This document shows positions 41,882 to 50,090 of a DNA stretch of 64,000 nt, in pieces. Position numbers and translations under genes: made by a program. The DNA comes from Arcanobacterium wilhelmae (lineage in GTDB: Bacteria > Actinomycetota > Actinomycetes > Actinomycetales > Actinomycetaceae). Every line of letters starts with the position of its first letter. The stretch's first letter is position 1. Location: contig NZ_CP121247.1 in NCBI RefSeq assembly GCF_029632765.1, positions 310,001 through 374,000 on the forward strand. Reading direction: 5' to 3'. The notes beneath the pieces were generated by a model. It was not told where the DNA came from. It worked only from the letters and a program-made list of their open reading frames with translations, and did not search any database.

Positions 41882-44800
41882 ATGGATTTGCGTCCGATTT
41901 TGCCTCTGATTGATTCTGGCGAGTTAGCGAGCGTCGCCGCCCAGAAGGCGATCGACATTGCTGCTCCCCGTGGCGCCGCGGTGCCGATCCTTGCCTCCGT
42001 GGCGACCCCGGACCGCCTCGAAGTGATCGTGACGGCTTCGGGCCGCGACGCCGATGAGTTGGCTCGCGCTCTACGCGCCTTCGCTCCAGCCGAAGCGATC
42101 GACGTGTTCCCCGCGTGGGAGACTCTTCCGCACGAGCGGCTTTCGCCGCGTTCGGATACGGTGGCGAACCGCCTGCGGGTGCTTCGCCGCTTGGCCCACC
42201 CGAGCGAGTTCTCCCCGCTTCAGTACCTGTTGATTCCGATCCGTTCGCTGCTTCAGCCGATCGCCCCGGGCCTGGGTGATTTGGAGCCGGTGCGCGTGCG
42301 CGGGGGCGATTTTGCGGACATGGAAGAACTGACGAAAGCCCTGGTAGCGGCCGCGTATTCGCGTGTGGATATGGTCGAATCGCGCGGCGAGTTCGCGGTG
42401 CGCGGCGATATTCTCGATATTTTTCCGCCGACGGAGCAGCATCCGCTGCGCGTGGAATTTTTCGGTGATGAGGTGGAGGAGATTCGCCAGTTTTCGGTGG
42501 CGGATCAGCGTTCGATGGACGGCGTGGACGAACTCTACGCGCCCCCGTGCCGCGAGCTCCTGATCACTTCTGATGTGCGCGAACGCGCCCTTGCGGCGAT
42601 CCCGCAGCTCCCGGGAGCAACGGATATGCTCGAGCGGATTGCAAATGGCATCGCGGTGGAGGGCATGGAATCCCTGGCCCCAATCCTGCTGGAGCGCTTG
42701 GTTCCTGTGGTGAGCCAGCTTCCGCCGGCCTCCCGCATTACCTTGGTGGAGCCGGAGCGGATCGCGGCTCGTGCCGAGTCGCTGATTGAAACAACGCAGG
42801 AGTTTCTTGCGGCGGCGTGGACGTCGGCGGCGGCGGGCGGCGAGGTGCCGATCCAGGTGGATGCTGCGTCTTTCTCCACGATCGAGGACACGCGCGCCCG
42901 TGCCACGAAGGCGGGCCATGCTTGGTGGACTCTCGGCGGCTTCGCCACCGATTCGTCTGTCACGCTCGGCATGCGCGAGCCGCAGAAGTTCGCGGGAAAG
43001 GTAGACGACGCCGTTGCGGCTCTTGGCGCCCTCGCGCGCGAAAACTACACGCTGGTTCTGACGGTGGAGGGCGCTGGCCTGGCCCGCCGCCTCCTGGATG
43101 TGATGTCCGACGCCGAGGTCCCGGCTCGCACCGCGGATCACCTGGACACTCCTCCCGCATCCGGCGTCGTGCATATCGTCACCGCCCCGATCGCAACCGG
43201 CTTTATTAACGAGAAAACACGCCTCGCCGTTGTCGGTGCGCAAGACCTGCTTGGTCGGGTGCGCGGCTCCGGAGCCGAAGCCCGTAAGATGCCGAAGCGT
43301 CGCAAGAACGCGGTGGATCCGCTGGCGTTGAAGCCGGGGGATTACGTGGTGCATGAGCGTCATGGCGTGGCGCAGTTCGTGAAGATGGCGAAGCGTAGCC
43401 TCGGCGGCCCGGGCGGCACGCAGCGCGAGTATGTGGTGCTGGAGTATGCCTCGTCGAAGCGTGGTGCGCCGCGCGACCAGCTGTGGGTGCCTACGGATCA
43501 GCTCGATCAGGTCACGCGCTACGCGGGCGGGGATTCGCCGTCGCTGAACAAGATGGGCGGCGCCGATTGGGCGAAAACGAAGGCGAAGGCGAAGGCCGCG
43601 ATCCGCACGATCGCGAAGGAGCTGGTGCGTTTGTATGCGCAGCGCCGGGCGACGAAGGGGCATGCGTTCGCTCCGGATACTCCGTGGCAGCGTGAGCTGG
43701 AGGACGCGTTCGAGTTCGTGGAGACGCCGGATCAGCTGTCCACGATTGAGGATGTGAAGCGGGATATGGAATCCCCGGAGCCGATGGATCGTCTGATTTC
43801 GGGCGATGTGGGCTATGGCAAAACGGAGATTGCGATCCGTGCCGCGTTTAAGGCTGTGCAGGACGGCATGCAGGTGGCGGTTCTCGTGCCCACAACCCTC
43901 TTGGTCCAGCAGCACTTGGAGACGTTCGAGGAGCGTTACGCGGGTTTCCCGGTGAAGGTGGCGGGCCTGTCTCGTTTCCAGTCGGAGAAGGAGTCTGAGG
44001 AGATTAAGGACGGCATCCGCAACGGCAAAATCGACGTGGTGGTGGGCACGCACCGGCTGATCACGGGGGATGTGCGTTTCAAGAACCTTGGGCTGGTGGT
44101 GATCGACGAGGAGCAGCGTTTTGGCGTGGAGCATAAGGAGGCGCTCAAGCAGCTCTACCCGAGCGTGGACGTGCTGTCGATGAGCGCTACCCCGATTCCG
44201 CGCACGCTCGAGATGGCGGTGACGGGCTTGCGCCAGATGAGCCAGCTGGCCACCCCGCCGGAGGAGCGTCACCCGATCCTTACGTATGTGGGCCGGGAGG
44301 AGAATAAGCAGATCGCGGCGGCGATTAAGCGTGAGCTTCTGCGCGATGGCCAGGTGTTCTTTATCCATAACCGCACGTCCACGATCAATAAGAAGGCGGC
44401 GCAGCTGGCCGAGCTGGTGCCGGAGGCCCGCGTGGGCGTGGCTCATGGCAAGATGAGTGAGCATCAGCTTGAGAGCGTGATCCAGCAGTTTTGGGATAAA
44501 GAGATTGACGTGTTGGTGTGTACCACGATTGTGGAGACGGGGCTGGATATTCAGAACGCGAATACGCTGATTGTGGAGGATGCGCAGAAGCTGGGCTTGT
44601 CGCAGTTGCATCAGTTGCGTGGGCGTGTGGGGCGTGGGCGTGAGCGTGCGTACGCGTATTTCTTGTATCCGCCGGATAAGGCGATGACGGAGACGGCGAT
44701 CGAGCGGCTGCGCACGATTGCTCAGCATACCGAGTTGGGCGCAGGTTTCCAGGTGGCACTGAAGGATTTGGAGATTCGCGGCGCGGGTAATTTGTTGGGC

Positions 44801-45388
44801 GGCGAGCAGAGTGGCCATATTGCGGGTGTGGGTTTTGACCTGTATTTGCGTATGGTGGGTGAGGCTGTTGCGGAGATTACGGGGCAGGCGCCCAAGGAGG
44901 AGGCGTCGGCTCGCGACGTGCGTATTGAGCTTCCGGTGGATGCTTATGTTCCGACGGAGTGGATTTCTTCGGAGCGGCTTCGGTTGGAGGCGTATCAGAA
45001 GATTGCGGCGGCGCGTGGGGATTCTCAGCGGGCGGATGTGCGTGCGGAGTTGGTGGATCGTTATGGCGAGTTGCCGGCGACGGCGGAGCGCTTGTTCGCG
45101 ATTGCGCGTTTGCGGGATCTTGCGCGGAGTGTGGGTTTGGAGGAGATTACGGTGATGGGGTGGAATGTGCGGTTCGCGCCGGTTCAGTTGCCGGATTCGC
45201 GCCAGGCGCGTTTGAAGCGTTTGTATCCGCGGGCGTTGTCGAAGCCGGCTACTCGCGTGTTGTTGGTTCCGTTGCCCGACGACTGTGGTGCACGGCTTGG
45301 CGCGCAGGTTGCGGTGGAGAATGAGGAGATTGTGGAGTTTGTGCGCACAGTGATTTCCCAGATTTTGGTGGCGGGGAGCGAAGCCTGA
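41882..45388 (+). CDS. mfd: Transcription-repair coupling factor
   Basis: An 1168-residue DNA translocase that removes stalled RNA polymerase and recruits UvrA. It has the UvrB-like N-terminal domain (residues 1-350, VDMVESRGEFAVRGDILDIF), the RNA-polymerase-interacting domain (PGDYVVHERHGVAQFV near 480), helicase motifs GDVGYGKTEIA, VLVPTTLLVQQH, DEEQRFGVEHKE, SATPIPRTLEM and GRVGRGRERAYAYF, and a TRCF C-terminal domain. Length is normal. The minus-strand frame of 1138 codons across it is a shadow. Confidence 0.96.
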   Translation: MDLRPILPLIDSGELASVAAQKAIDIAAPRGAAVPILASVATPDRLEVIVTASGRDADELARALRAFAPAEAIDVFPAWETLPHERLSPRSDTVANRLRVLRRLAHPSEFSPLQYLLIPIRSLLQPIAPGLGDLEPVRVRGGDFADMEELTKALVAAAYSRVDMVESRGEFAVRGDILDIFPPTEQHPLRVEFFGDEVEEIRQFSVADQRSMDGVDELYAPPCRELLITSDVRERALAAIPQLPGATDMLERIANGIAVEGMESLAPILLERLVPVVSQLPPASRITLVEPERIAARAESLIETTQEFLAAAWTSAAAGGEVPIQVDAASFSTIEDTRARATKAGHAWWTLGGFATDSSVTLGMREPQKFAGKVDDAVAALGALARENYTLVLTVEGAGLARRLLDVMSDAEVPARTADHLDTPPASGVVHIVTAPIATGFINEKTRLAVVGAQDLLGRVRGSGAEARKMPKRRKNAVDPLALKPGDYVVHERHGVAQFVKMAKRSLGGPGGTQREYVVLEYASSKRGAPRDQLWVPTDQLDQVTRYAGGDSPSLNKMGGADWAKTKAKAKAAIRTIAKELVRLYAQRRATKGHAFAPDTPWQRELEDAFEFVETPDQLSTIEDVKRDMESPEPMDRLISGDVGYGKTEIAIRAAFKAVQDGMQVAVLVPTTLLVQQHLETFEERYAGFPVKVAGLSRFQSEKESEEIKDGIRNGKIDVVVGTHRLITGDVRFKNLGLVVIDEEQRFGVEHKEALKQLYPSVDVLSMSATPIPRTLEMAVTGLRQMSQLATPPEERHPILTYVGREENKQIAAAIKRELLRDGQVFFIHNRTSTINKKAAQLAELVPEARVGVAHGKMSEHQLESVIQQFWDKEIDVLVCTTIVETGLDIQNANTLIVEDAQKLGLSQLHQLRGRVGRGRERAYAYFLYPPDKAMTETAIERLRTIAQHTELGAGFQVALKDLEIRGAGNLLGGEQSGHIAGVGFDLYLRMVGEAVAEITGQAPKEEASARDVRIELPVDAYVPTEWISSERLRLEAYQKIAAARGDSQRADVRAELVDRYGELPATAERLFAIARLRDLARSVGLEEITVMGWNVRFAPVQLPDSRQARLKRLYPRALSKPATRVLLVPLPDDCGARLGAQVAVENEEIVEFVRTVISQILVAGSEA

Positions 45389-45624
45389 ATGCCGTGATTG
45401 TGAAGTGTGCCACTGATGTGTAATTTGTTGCATTTGATGTCGCAAAGTTTCATGGCGCCATAGCGCGTGCATGGGTAGTTTTCCCATGTGATTCCTGGCA
45501 TTCTTCTCAAACTGGAATTACTCTACGTAACGGATGTGCCCAATTCGGCTACGGTGGGCGTCGCCAAAAGTTTAAAAAGAGGTAAAAAGTTCGCTGGGAA
45601 TTTAATGAATGCGCGCCTATAGTT

Positions 45625-45808
45625 GTTGGTGCGGATGTAACGCACACTTCTTTCCAAGAGGCGTCTCCTCGCACGTGTGGACGCATCAAAGAGGGCACAA
45701 CTCCGATTGGGTAGATCGCAGAATTTACTGGCGCGATGATTTGCGACAGGCGCCGAGAGCAATCCTCACCGGCGGGCGCAGTGGGGGCTGCGCCCGCCAA
45801 CTTTTTAC
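45625..45808 (+). ncRNA. Candidate small RNA, about 180 bases
   Basis: It starts after TATAGT (45619-45624). The 5' part can fold: GATG pairs with CATC, CACAC with GTGTG, enclosing GAGG-CGTCT-CCTC. It ends in GGCGGGCGCAG-loop-TGCGCCCGCC followed by AACTTTTT, a good intrinsic terminator. No known RNA family is recognised, and a short peptide cannot be excluded. Confidence 0.4.
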
Positions 45809-45870
45809 TCAGTTCGGTTTTTTCTCACCGGTGCGTGAGTTGTTGCGTGTGCGACATGAGTGTCCGAAAT

Positions 45871-45966
45871 ACTATCGAACCGTATCGAACGGTGGGCGTG
45901 TGCTGATATAGTGAACGGTTGTCAGGAGCTCTCCTCGCTTTCTTGGGGCCTGATGTAACGCACACT
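45871..45966 (+). promoter_or_regulatory. LCP gene promoter region with tandem TATCGAAC and TAACGCACAC motif
   Basis: Two TATCGAAC copies lie in tandem at 45873-45890, then TATAGT (45907-45912), then GATGTAACGCACACT (45952-45966) and a CTGGT/ACCAG hairpin just before the Shine-Dalgarno AAGGAAG. Confidence 0.45.
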
Positions 45967-45992
45967 GGTTGGTTTACCAGGAAGGAAGAATT

Positions 45993-47039
45993 ATGAGCGA
46001 AACGGGTGCTGCCGTCGAAGTGGAGTTTGAATCGCCGAAAGAGGGGCGTAAGAAAACTCGTCGCGTGCTTGCGGTTGTGGGTGCGCTGTTTCTAGTCCTT
46101 TTCCTTGTCGCGGCTGGCGCGTTCGCATGGTTGTCGAACAAGCTTGGCGCGTTGCACACGTTGGGCAATCCGTTCGCTGATGTTTCGAATATTGAGGGTG
46201 CGAGCGAGCGCCCGCAGCATCAGGATGAGGATTCGGCGAAGCCCACCACGTTCCTTGTGCTTGGTTCGGATTCGCGTATTTCGGCTGGTGATCCGAAGGC
46301 GTGGAAGGCTGGTGCTCAGCGTACGGACGCTTTCATGATTGCCCAGATCGCCGGTGACGGGAAGTCGCTGAACATCATGTCGATCCCGCGTGATTCGTGG
46401 GTTCCGATCCCGGGTTACGATAACGCGAAGATTAATGCCGCGTTCTCGTATGGTGGCCCGGCGTTGACGATCGCCACGGTGGAGCAGCTGACGAAGATTC
46501 CGATCGATCATGTGGCGGTTGTGGATTTCACGTCGTTCTCGAAGATCACGGATGTGGTTGGCGGCGTTGAGATGACGTCGAAGGAGGGAACGAAGAAGTA
46601 CAACGGCGAGGAGGCGCTGGCGTTTGTGCGTGAGCGTAAGCATCTGCCGGGTGGCGATTTTGATCGTGTGCGCCGCCAGCAACTGTGGCTTTCTTCGGTG
46701 ATGAAGCAGACTCTGGCATCGGGCGCGTTCTCGAGCCCGTCGAAGGCGTTGGATCTGTACACGCAGATTTCGCCGTATGTAGCGATTGACGATAAGTTCG
46801 GTACCACGGACGCGGTGAGTTTTGCGCTCTCGCTTCGTGGGATGGATTCGTCGAAGATTAACTTTGTGACTGCTCCGGTGACGGGTGTTGGCCGTTCGGC
46901 GGATGGGCAGTCGATCGTGAATCTGGATAAGCCGAAGTTTGATGAGATTTCGAAGGCGTTCGCGTCGGATAAGGCAGCGGAGTATATCGAATCTCATAAA
47001 GCGGATTTGAAGACTTTGGATTCGGCGCCGGTGAACTGA
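45993..47039 (+). CDS. LytR-CpsA-Psr family cell-wall glycopolymer ligase
   Basis: A 348-residue protein with one N-terminal membrane helix (about 24-46, VLAVVGALFLVLFLVAAGAF) and an extracellular LCP domain: TTFLVLGSDSR, QRTDAFMIAQI, LNIMSIPRDSWVPIPG, KINAAFSYGG, EALAFVRERKHLPGGDFDR. The conserved Arg and Asp residues that bind the polyprenyl-pyrophosphate substrate are present. These enzymes attach teichoic-acid-like polymers to peptidoglycan. The ATG at 45993 has AAGGAAG upstream. It is convergent with the export genes. Confidence 0.92.
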   Translation: MSETGAAVEVEFESPKEGRKKTRRVLAVVGALFLVLFLVAAGAFAWLSNKLGALHTLGNPFADVSNIEGASERPQHQDEDSAKPTTFLVLGSDSRISAGDPKAWKAGAQRTDAFMIAQIAGDGKSLNIMSIPRDSWVPIPGYDNAKINAAFSYGGPALTIATVEQLTKIPIDHVAVVDFTSFSKITDVVGGVEMTSKEGTKKYNGEEALAFVRERKHLPGGDFDRVRRQQLWLSSVMKQTLASGAFSSPSKALDLYTQISPYVAIDDKFGTTDAVSFALSLRGMDSSKINFVTAPVTGVGRSADGQSIVNLDKPKFDEISKAFASDKAAEYIESHKADLKTLDSAPVN

Positions 47040-47067
47040 TCGCGGTCCCAGGCTCATTTTTGCTCTG

Positions 47068-47096
47068 GCGGGGCACCCGAGAGGGTGCCCCGCTTG
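47068..47096 (+). terminator. Terminator after the LCP gene
   Basis: GCGGGGCACCC (47068-47078) pairs with 47083-47093 around GAGA, then TTGTTTG. Confidence 0.85.
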
Positions 47097-47201
47097 TTTG
47101 TGCTACAGCGTGCACGTTTTCGCTACAGCGTGCGCGGGGTGGGGCGTCACTGGAGTGAAAGTGCGCGAGTGCAATTTGACCTGTGACGCCATGAATATGC
47201 G

Positions 47202-47231
47202 GTGGTGGACCGCCCAAAGGCGGTCCACCAC
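47202..47231 (-). terminator. Terminator of the polymer-export operon
   Basis: GTGGTGGACCGCC (47202-47214) pairs exactly with 47219-47231 around CAAA, just beyond the stop of the minus-strand ATPase gene. Confidence 0.75.
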
Positions 47232-47234
47232 TCG

Positions 47235-48212
47235 TTACTTGCCGGTGAGGTGGCGCGGCTGGTAGCCGCGTGGTGCGGCGTGAGCTGCTTGCTCGAGGGC
47301 TTTCTTTTCTTTTTTCTTCTTCTTTTTCTTCTTCTTGTCTTTGTGCGAGACCTCGAGGGGGACGAAGCCGGTTCGAGCATTGTCGAGGATCTTCTGGGCT
47401 TCCTCGGGCTTCTTATCTGCTACCGCTTTTGCCCATGCCTGATAGGCCTTGGAGACGGGGCCTGCGGGGCCGTCGGTGACGATTTGGCCTTGGTTGAGCC
47501 AGATCGCACGGTTGCACATTTTTTCGATGAGGCCGGCGGAGTGGGAGACGAGGAAGATGGTTCCGGCGTCGGAGAGCATTTCGCTCATGCGTTCTTCGGA
47601 TTTTTGCTGGAATGTGGAATCGCCTGTGGAGAGGGCTTCGTCGATGAGGAGGATCTCGGGGCGGGCTGCCGTGGAGATTGCGAAGCGTAGGCGTGCTCCC
47701 ATGCCGGATGAGTAGGTTTTCATCGGGCGGTAGATGGCGTCGCCGATTGCGCAGAAATCGAGGATTTCTGGGATTCGGGCTTCGGCCTCTTCGGGGGAAA
47801 AGCCGAGGGCGAGGAGGCCGAGTTTGGCGTTTTCGATGCCGGAGAGTTCGGGCATGAGTGCACCGTTCACGCCGAGCAACGATGGGCGTGTGGCAGTGTA
47901 GACGGCGCCTTTCGACGGCGGCTCGGAGCCGGCGAGTACGCGCAGGAGCGTGGATTTTCCGGCGCCGTTTTGGCCAAGGAGCCCGATGAAGTCGCCTTCG
48001 TAGGCGATGAATGAGACGTCTTTGACGGCCGGCACGTACATTTTGGGTGGGCGGCCGAGGAGCGCTCCGAGGATGCGTTGCATGAGCGGGGCGTTCTTTT
48101 TGTCTTCGGGTTTTGCCGACGGGGTGAGGTAGTTGACCGAGACATGCTCGATCACCATCGACGGCGTGCGCCCGGCTTCGGGGATGGAGGGGTTGTTCAT
48201 TGTTTCACTCAT
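47235..48212 (-). CDS. Polysaccharide/teichoic-acid export ATP-binding protein, Wzt/TagH type
   Basis: A 325-residue ATPase: GQNGAGKSTLLRVL (Walker A), TYSSGMGARLRFAIS (signature with the SSGM form of polymer exporters) and EILLIDEALSTGD (Walker B). The C-terminus ends in a run of about ten Lys between Asp-Lys and Glu-Lys, then a Gln/Ala/His stretch; this replaces the carbohydrate-binding domain of some Wzt proteins. It overlaps the permease gene by 4 bases. Confidence 0.9.
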   Translation of the reverse strand: MSETMNNPSIPEAGRTPSMVIEHVSVNYLTPSAKPEDKKNAPLMQRILGALLGRPPKMYVPAVKDVSFIAYEGDFIGLLGQNGAGKSTLLRVLAGSEPPSKGAVYTATRPSLLGVNGALMPELSGIENAKLGLLALGFSPEEAEARIPEILDFCAIGDAIYRPMKTYSSGMGARLRFAISTAARPEILLIDEALSTGDSTFQQKSEERMSEMLSDAGTIFLVSHSAGLIEKMCNRAIWLNQGQIVTDGPAGPVSKAYQAWAKAVADKKPEEAQKILDNARTGFVPLEVSHKDKKKKKKKKKEKKALEQAAHAAPRGYQPRHLTGK

Positions 48213-49108
48213 CGGCTCATTGCCTTACTCATCTTTTCTTCGTTGCGCCACATCACGAAGAAGCCAATTGCGAACATGCCCAGTGAGCAGATCCCGAGGT
48301 AGATGAACTGATCCAGGGCGGGGGTGTTGTTATAGACGATCACGTCGCGTAATAGGTTGAGGTACACCCAGCCAGGGTTGAGGAGCATGACGTCCTGGAG
48401 CGTGGGCTGGCCAGCGAACTGTTCGATTGTCCAAAAAATGCCAGAGGCGTAGAACCAAAAGCGTGAAATGAGACCGATAATGAAACGAATATCGGGGATA
48501 AGGGTAGTAAGAGTTGCGACGATCGAGGCCATACCCACACAGAAAGGCGCTACCAACAGGTAGATCAACGGGATGTAGAGCCAGTTCAGTGTTGGATACG
48601 AGTGGGGTGGCATCAGGATCACGAAGAAAAGCATGGCCACCAAAGTGGGGAGAAAATCGATGTAGGTGCGCAGTGTGTAGGCAGCTACGAGTGAGAATTT
48701 GGGGAAATGGAAGGTTCGGACCAGATCGCGCCCTGCGCCCATCACAGAAGCTGCTGAATCGAGGTTTTTTGAGAGCAGCGTGAACGAGATAATGCCGACG
48801 ACAAGGTAACCAACGAAGTTCGAGTGGCCTCGGGAGAAACCAAGCACGACGGCGAAGATGAAGTAGTACACCGCCGCCTGGAGGAATGGGTCCACGATGA
48901 GCCACGCCTGCCCGAGGAAGGTATCTTTAATGGTGCCGTACGCGCGAGCGTTGGATTCCATGATAATGAAATGCCTGCGTGCAAGTACTTGCTGAATATA
49001 TTCGCCGAAAGATGGGCGAATGCCAAGCTTTTGAAAGTTTTTCGCAGTCACTCGCTTTGGCTCTGAGGCTCCACTGTTCAAAGTGCCCGGGTGTTGCTCG
49101 GATTCCAT
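48209..49108 (-). CDS. Polysaccharide/teichoic-acid export permease, Wzm/TagG type
   Basis: A 299-residue ABC-2 membrane protein. NARAYGTIKDTFLGQAWLIV with the following hydrophobic segments, and FHFPKFSLVAAYTLRTYIDF, are landmarks of Wzm/TagG. About six helices are predicted. Its start at 49108 has GAAGGGAAC upstream. Together with the ATPase it flips lipid-linked polymer across the membrane. It is divergent from the SDR gene, 203 bases apart. Confidence 0.9.
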   Translation of the reverse strand: MESEQHPGTLNSGASEPKRVTAKNFQKLGIRPSFGEYIQQVLARRHFIIMESNARAYGTIKDTFLGQAWLIVDPFLQAAVYYFIFAVVLGFSRGHSNFVGYLVVGIISFTLLSKNLDSAASVMGAGRDLVRTFHFPKFSLVAAYTLRTYIDFLPTLVAMLFFVILMPPHSYPTLNWLYIPLIYLLVAPFCVGMASIVATLTTLIPDIRFIIGLISRFWFYASGIFWTIEQFAGQPTLQDVMLLNPGWVYLNLLRDVIVYNNTPALDQFIYLGICSLGMFAIGFFVMWRNEEKMSKAMSR

Positions 49109-49287
49109 GCAATGTTCCCTTCGTTCAATCTGAACAGATTCTACCGAATTGCCTGCACGGATTTTGTATTCGGTAACGAGGTAGTTACCTGCATAAACGA
49201 AGCGCTTGCTCTAGAAGGAGAGACGGTCCCTGCAGTGCGGGCAATTCATCGCCTGCATCGTCGCCACGAATTCCAGTATTCTTGGAA

Positions 49288-49297
49288 TAACGCACAG
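49288..49297 (+). promoter_or_regulatory. TAACGCACAG motif in the leader of the SDR gene
   Basis: TATTCT (49276-49281) lies just before TAACGCACA, 24 bases upstream of the GTG start. The same 9-mer is found in the rpfB and LCP leaders. Confidence 0.4.
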
Positions 49298-49311
49298 AAG
49301 GGAACACTGAA

Positions 49312-50037
49312 GTGGAATACGCACTCGTCACCGGTGGGTCGAAGGGCATTGGGTACGCGGTTGCTCGCATGCTCGCGAGCCGGGGTTATTCCCTGCTTGT
49401 CACCTACGGCCATGATGTAGCCCGCGCTATGGAGAGTAAAACACTACTTGAGGAAGCGGGTTCTCCCTCGGTGGAGATGTTTGAAGTTGACCAAACCTCG
49501 CCTACGGCGGCGAACGATCTCGTAGGCCTGATCGGTGGTCGTGTCTCGGAGTTGTGTGCAGTTGTGCTCAATGCCGGTGTTACTCTGCGTGAGAATTTTG
49601 GGCAAATTGATCCGAAGCATTGGGAGGATGTTTTCGCGGCAAATATCCACTTTCCCACGTTTTTCCTCCAGGAGATCGCGCCGCAACTGCCGAAGGGTGC
49701 ATCGGTGGTCTTCACCGGTTCTCTCATGGGAGTTCACCCACACGGAACTTCTCTCGCATATGGCGTGACGAAATCCGCCACACATGCGCTTGTGAAGAAT
49801 CTCGTGAAATTCCTTTCCCCGTTTGGGGTTCGCGTGAACGGTGTTGCCCCGGGTTTTGTTGATACCGAGTGGCAGAAGGATAAGCCAGCCGAAATCCGAG
49901 CAAGTATTGAATCGAAAACGGCACTCGGGCGTTTCTGCACTCCGGAGGAAGTTGCTGGTGCCTATGCTTTCTTGCTTGAAAACCCGTACATGAACGGGGA
50001 GATACTTGTGATCGATGGCGGGTATTCTTACAAGTAG
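49312..50037 (+). CDS. Short-chain dehydrogenase/reductase
   Basis: A 241-residue classical SDR. TGGSKGIGYAVARML binds the cofactor, LNAGVTL is the structural Asn motif, catalytic Ser lies in FTGSLMG and Tyr-Lys in AYGVTKSA; the end MNGEILVIDGGY is typical. The GTG start has GAAGGG upstream. The substrate is unknown; position beside the cytidylyltransferase-oxidoreductase suggests reduction of a sugar or polyol precursor of the wall polymer. Confidence 0.85.
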   Translation: MEYALVTGGSKGIGYAVARMLASRGYSLLVTYGHDVARAMESKTLLEEAGSPSVEMFEVDQTSPTAANDLVGLIGGRVSELCAVVLNAGVTLRENFGQIDPKHWEDVFAANIHFPTFFLQEIAPQLPKGASVVFTGSLMGVHPHGTSLAYGVTKSATHALVKNLVKFLSPFGVRVNGVAPGFVDTEWQKDKPAEIRASIESKTALGRFCTPEEVAGAYAFLLENPYMNGEILVIDGGYSYK

Positions 50038-50090
50038 AAACTTTTCCATTGGAGAAATTCGACATCCGATTCACGCACGAGGAGTAATTA

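Larger units (their letters stand above)
45389..45992. other. 604-base region between mfd and the LCP gene, with possible small RNA and LCP promoter
   Basis: No protein-coding gene is convincing. A TATAGT box (45619-45624), a conserved GATGTAACGCACACT (45634-45648) and a strong hairpin with T run (45771-45808) outline a possible transcript. A second GATGTAACGCACACT lies at 45952-45966 in the LCP leader. The DNA before 45600 is AT-richer, with no clear structure. Confidence 0.55.

Noticed and set aside
42071..45487. Minus-strand open frame of 1138 codons opposite mfd
   Set aside because: Arg/His/Leu-rich translation with no motifs, exactly antisense to a complete Mfd. It is a GC-driven shadow.
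45609..45911. 100-codon plus-strand frame in the mfd-LCP gap
   Set aside because: Cys/Arg/Trp-rich without motif, crosses the terminator hairpin, and has no ribosome site. A small RNA fits better.
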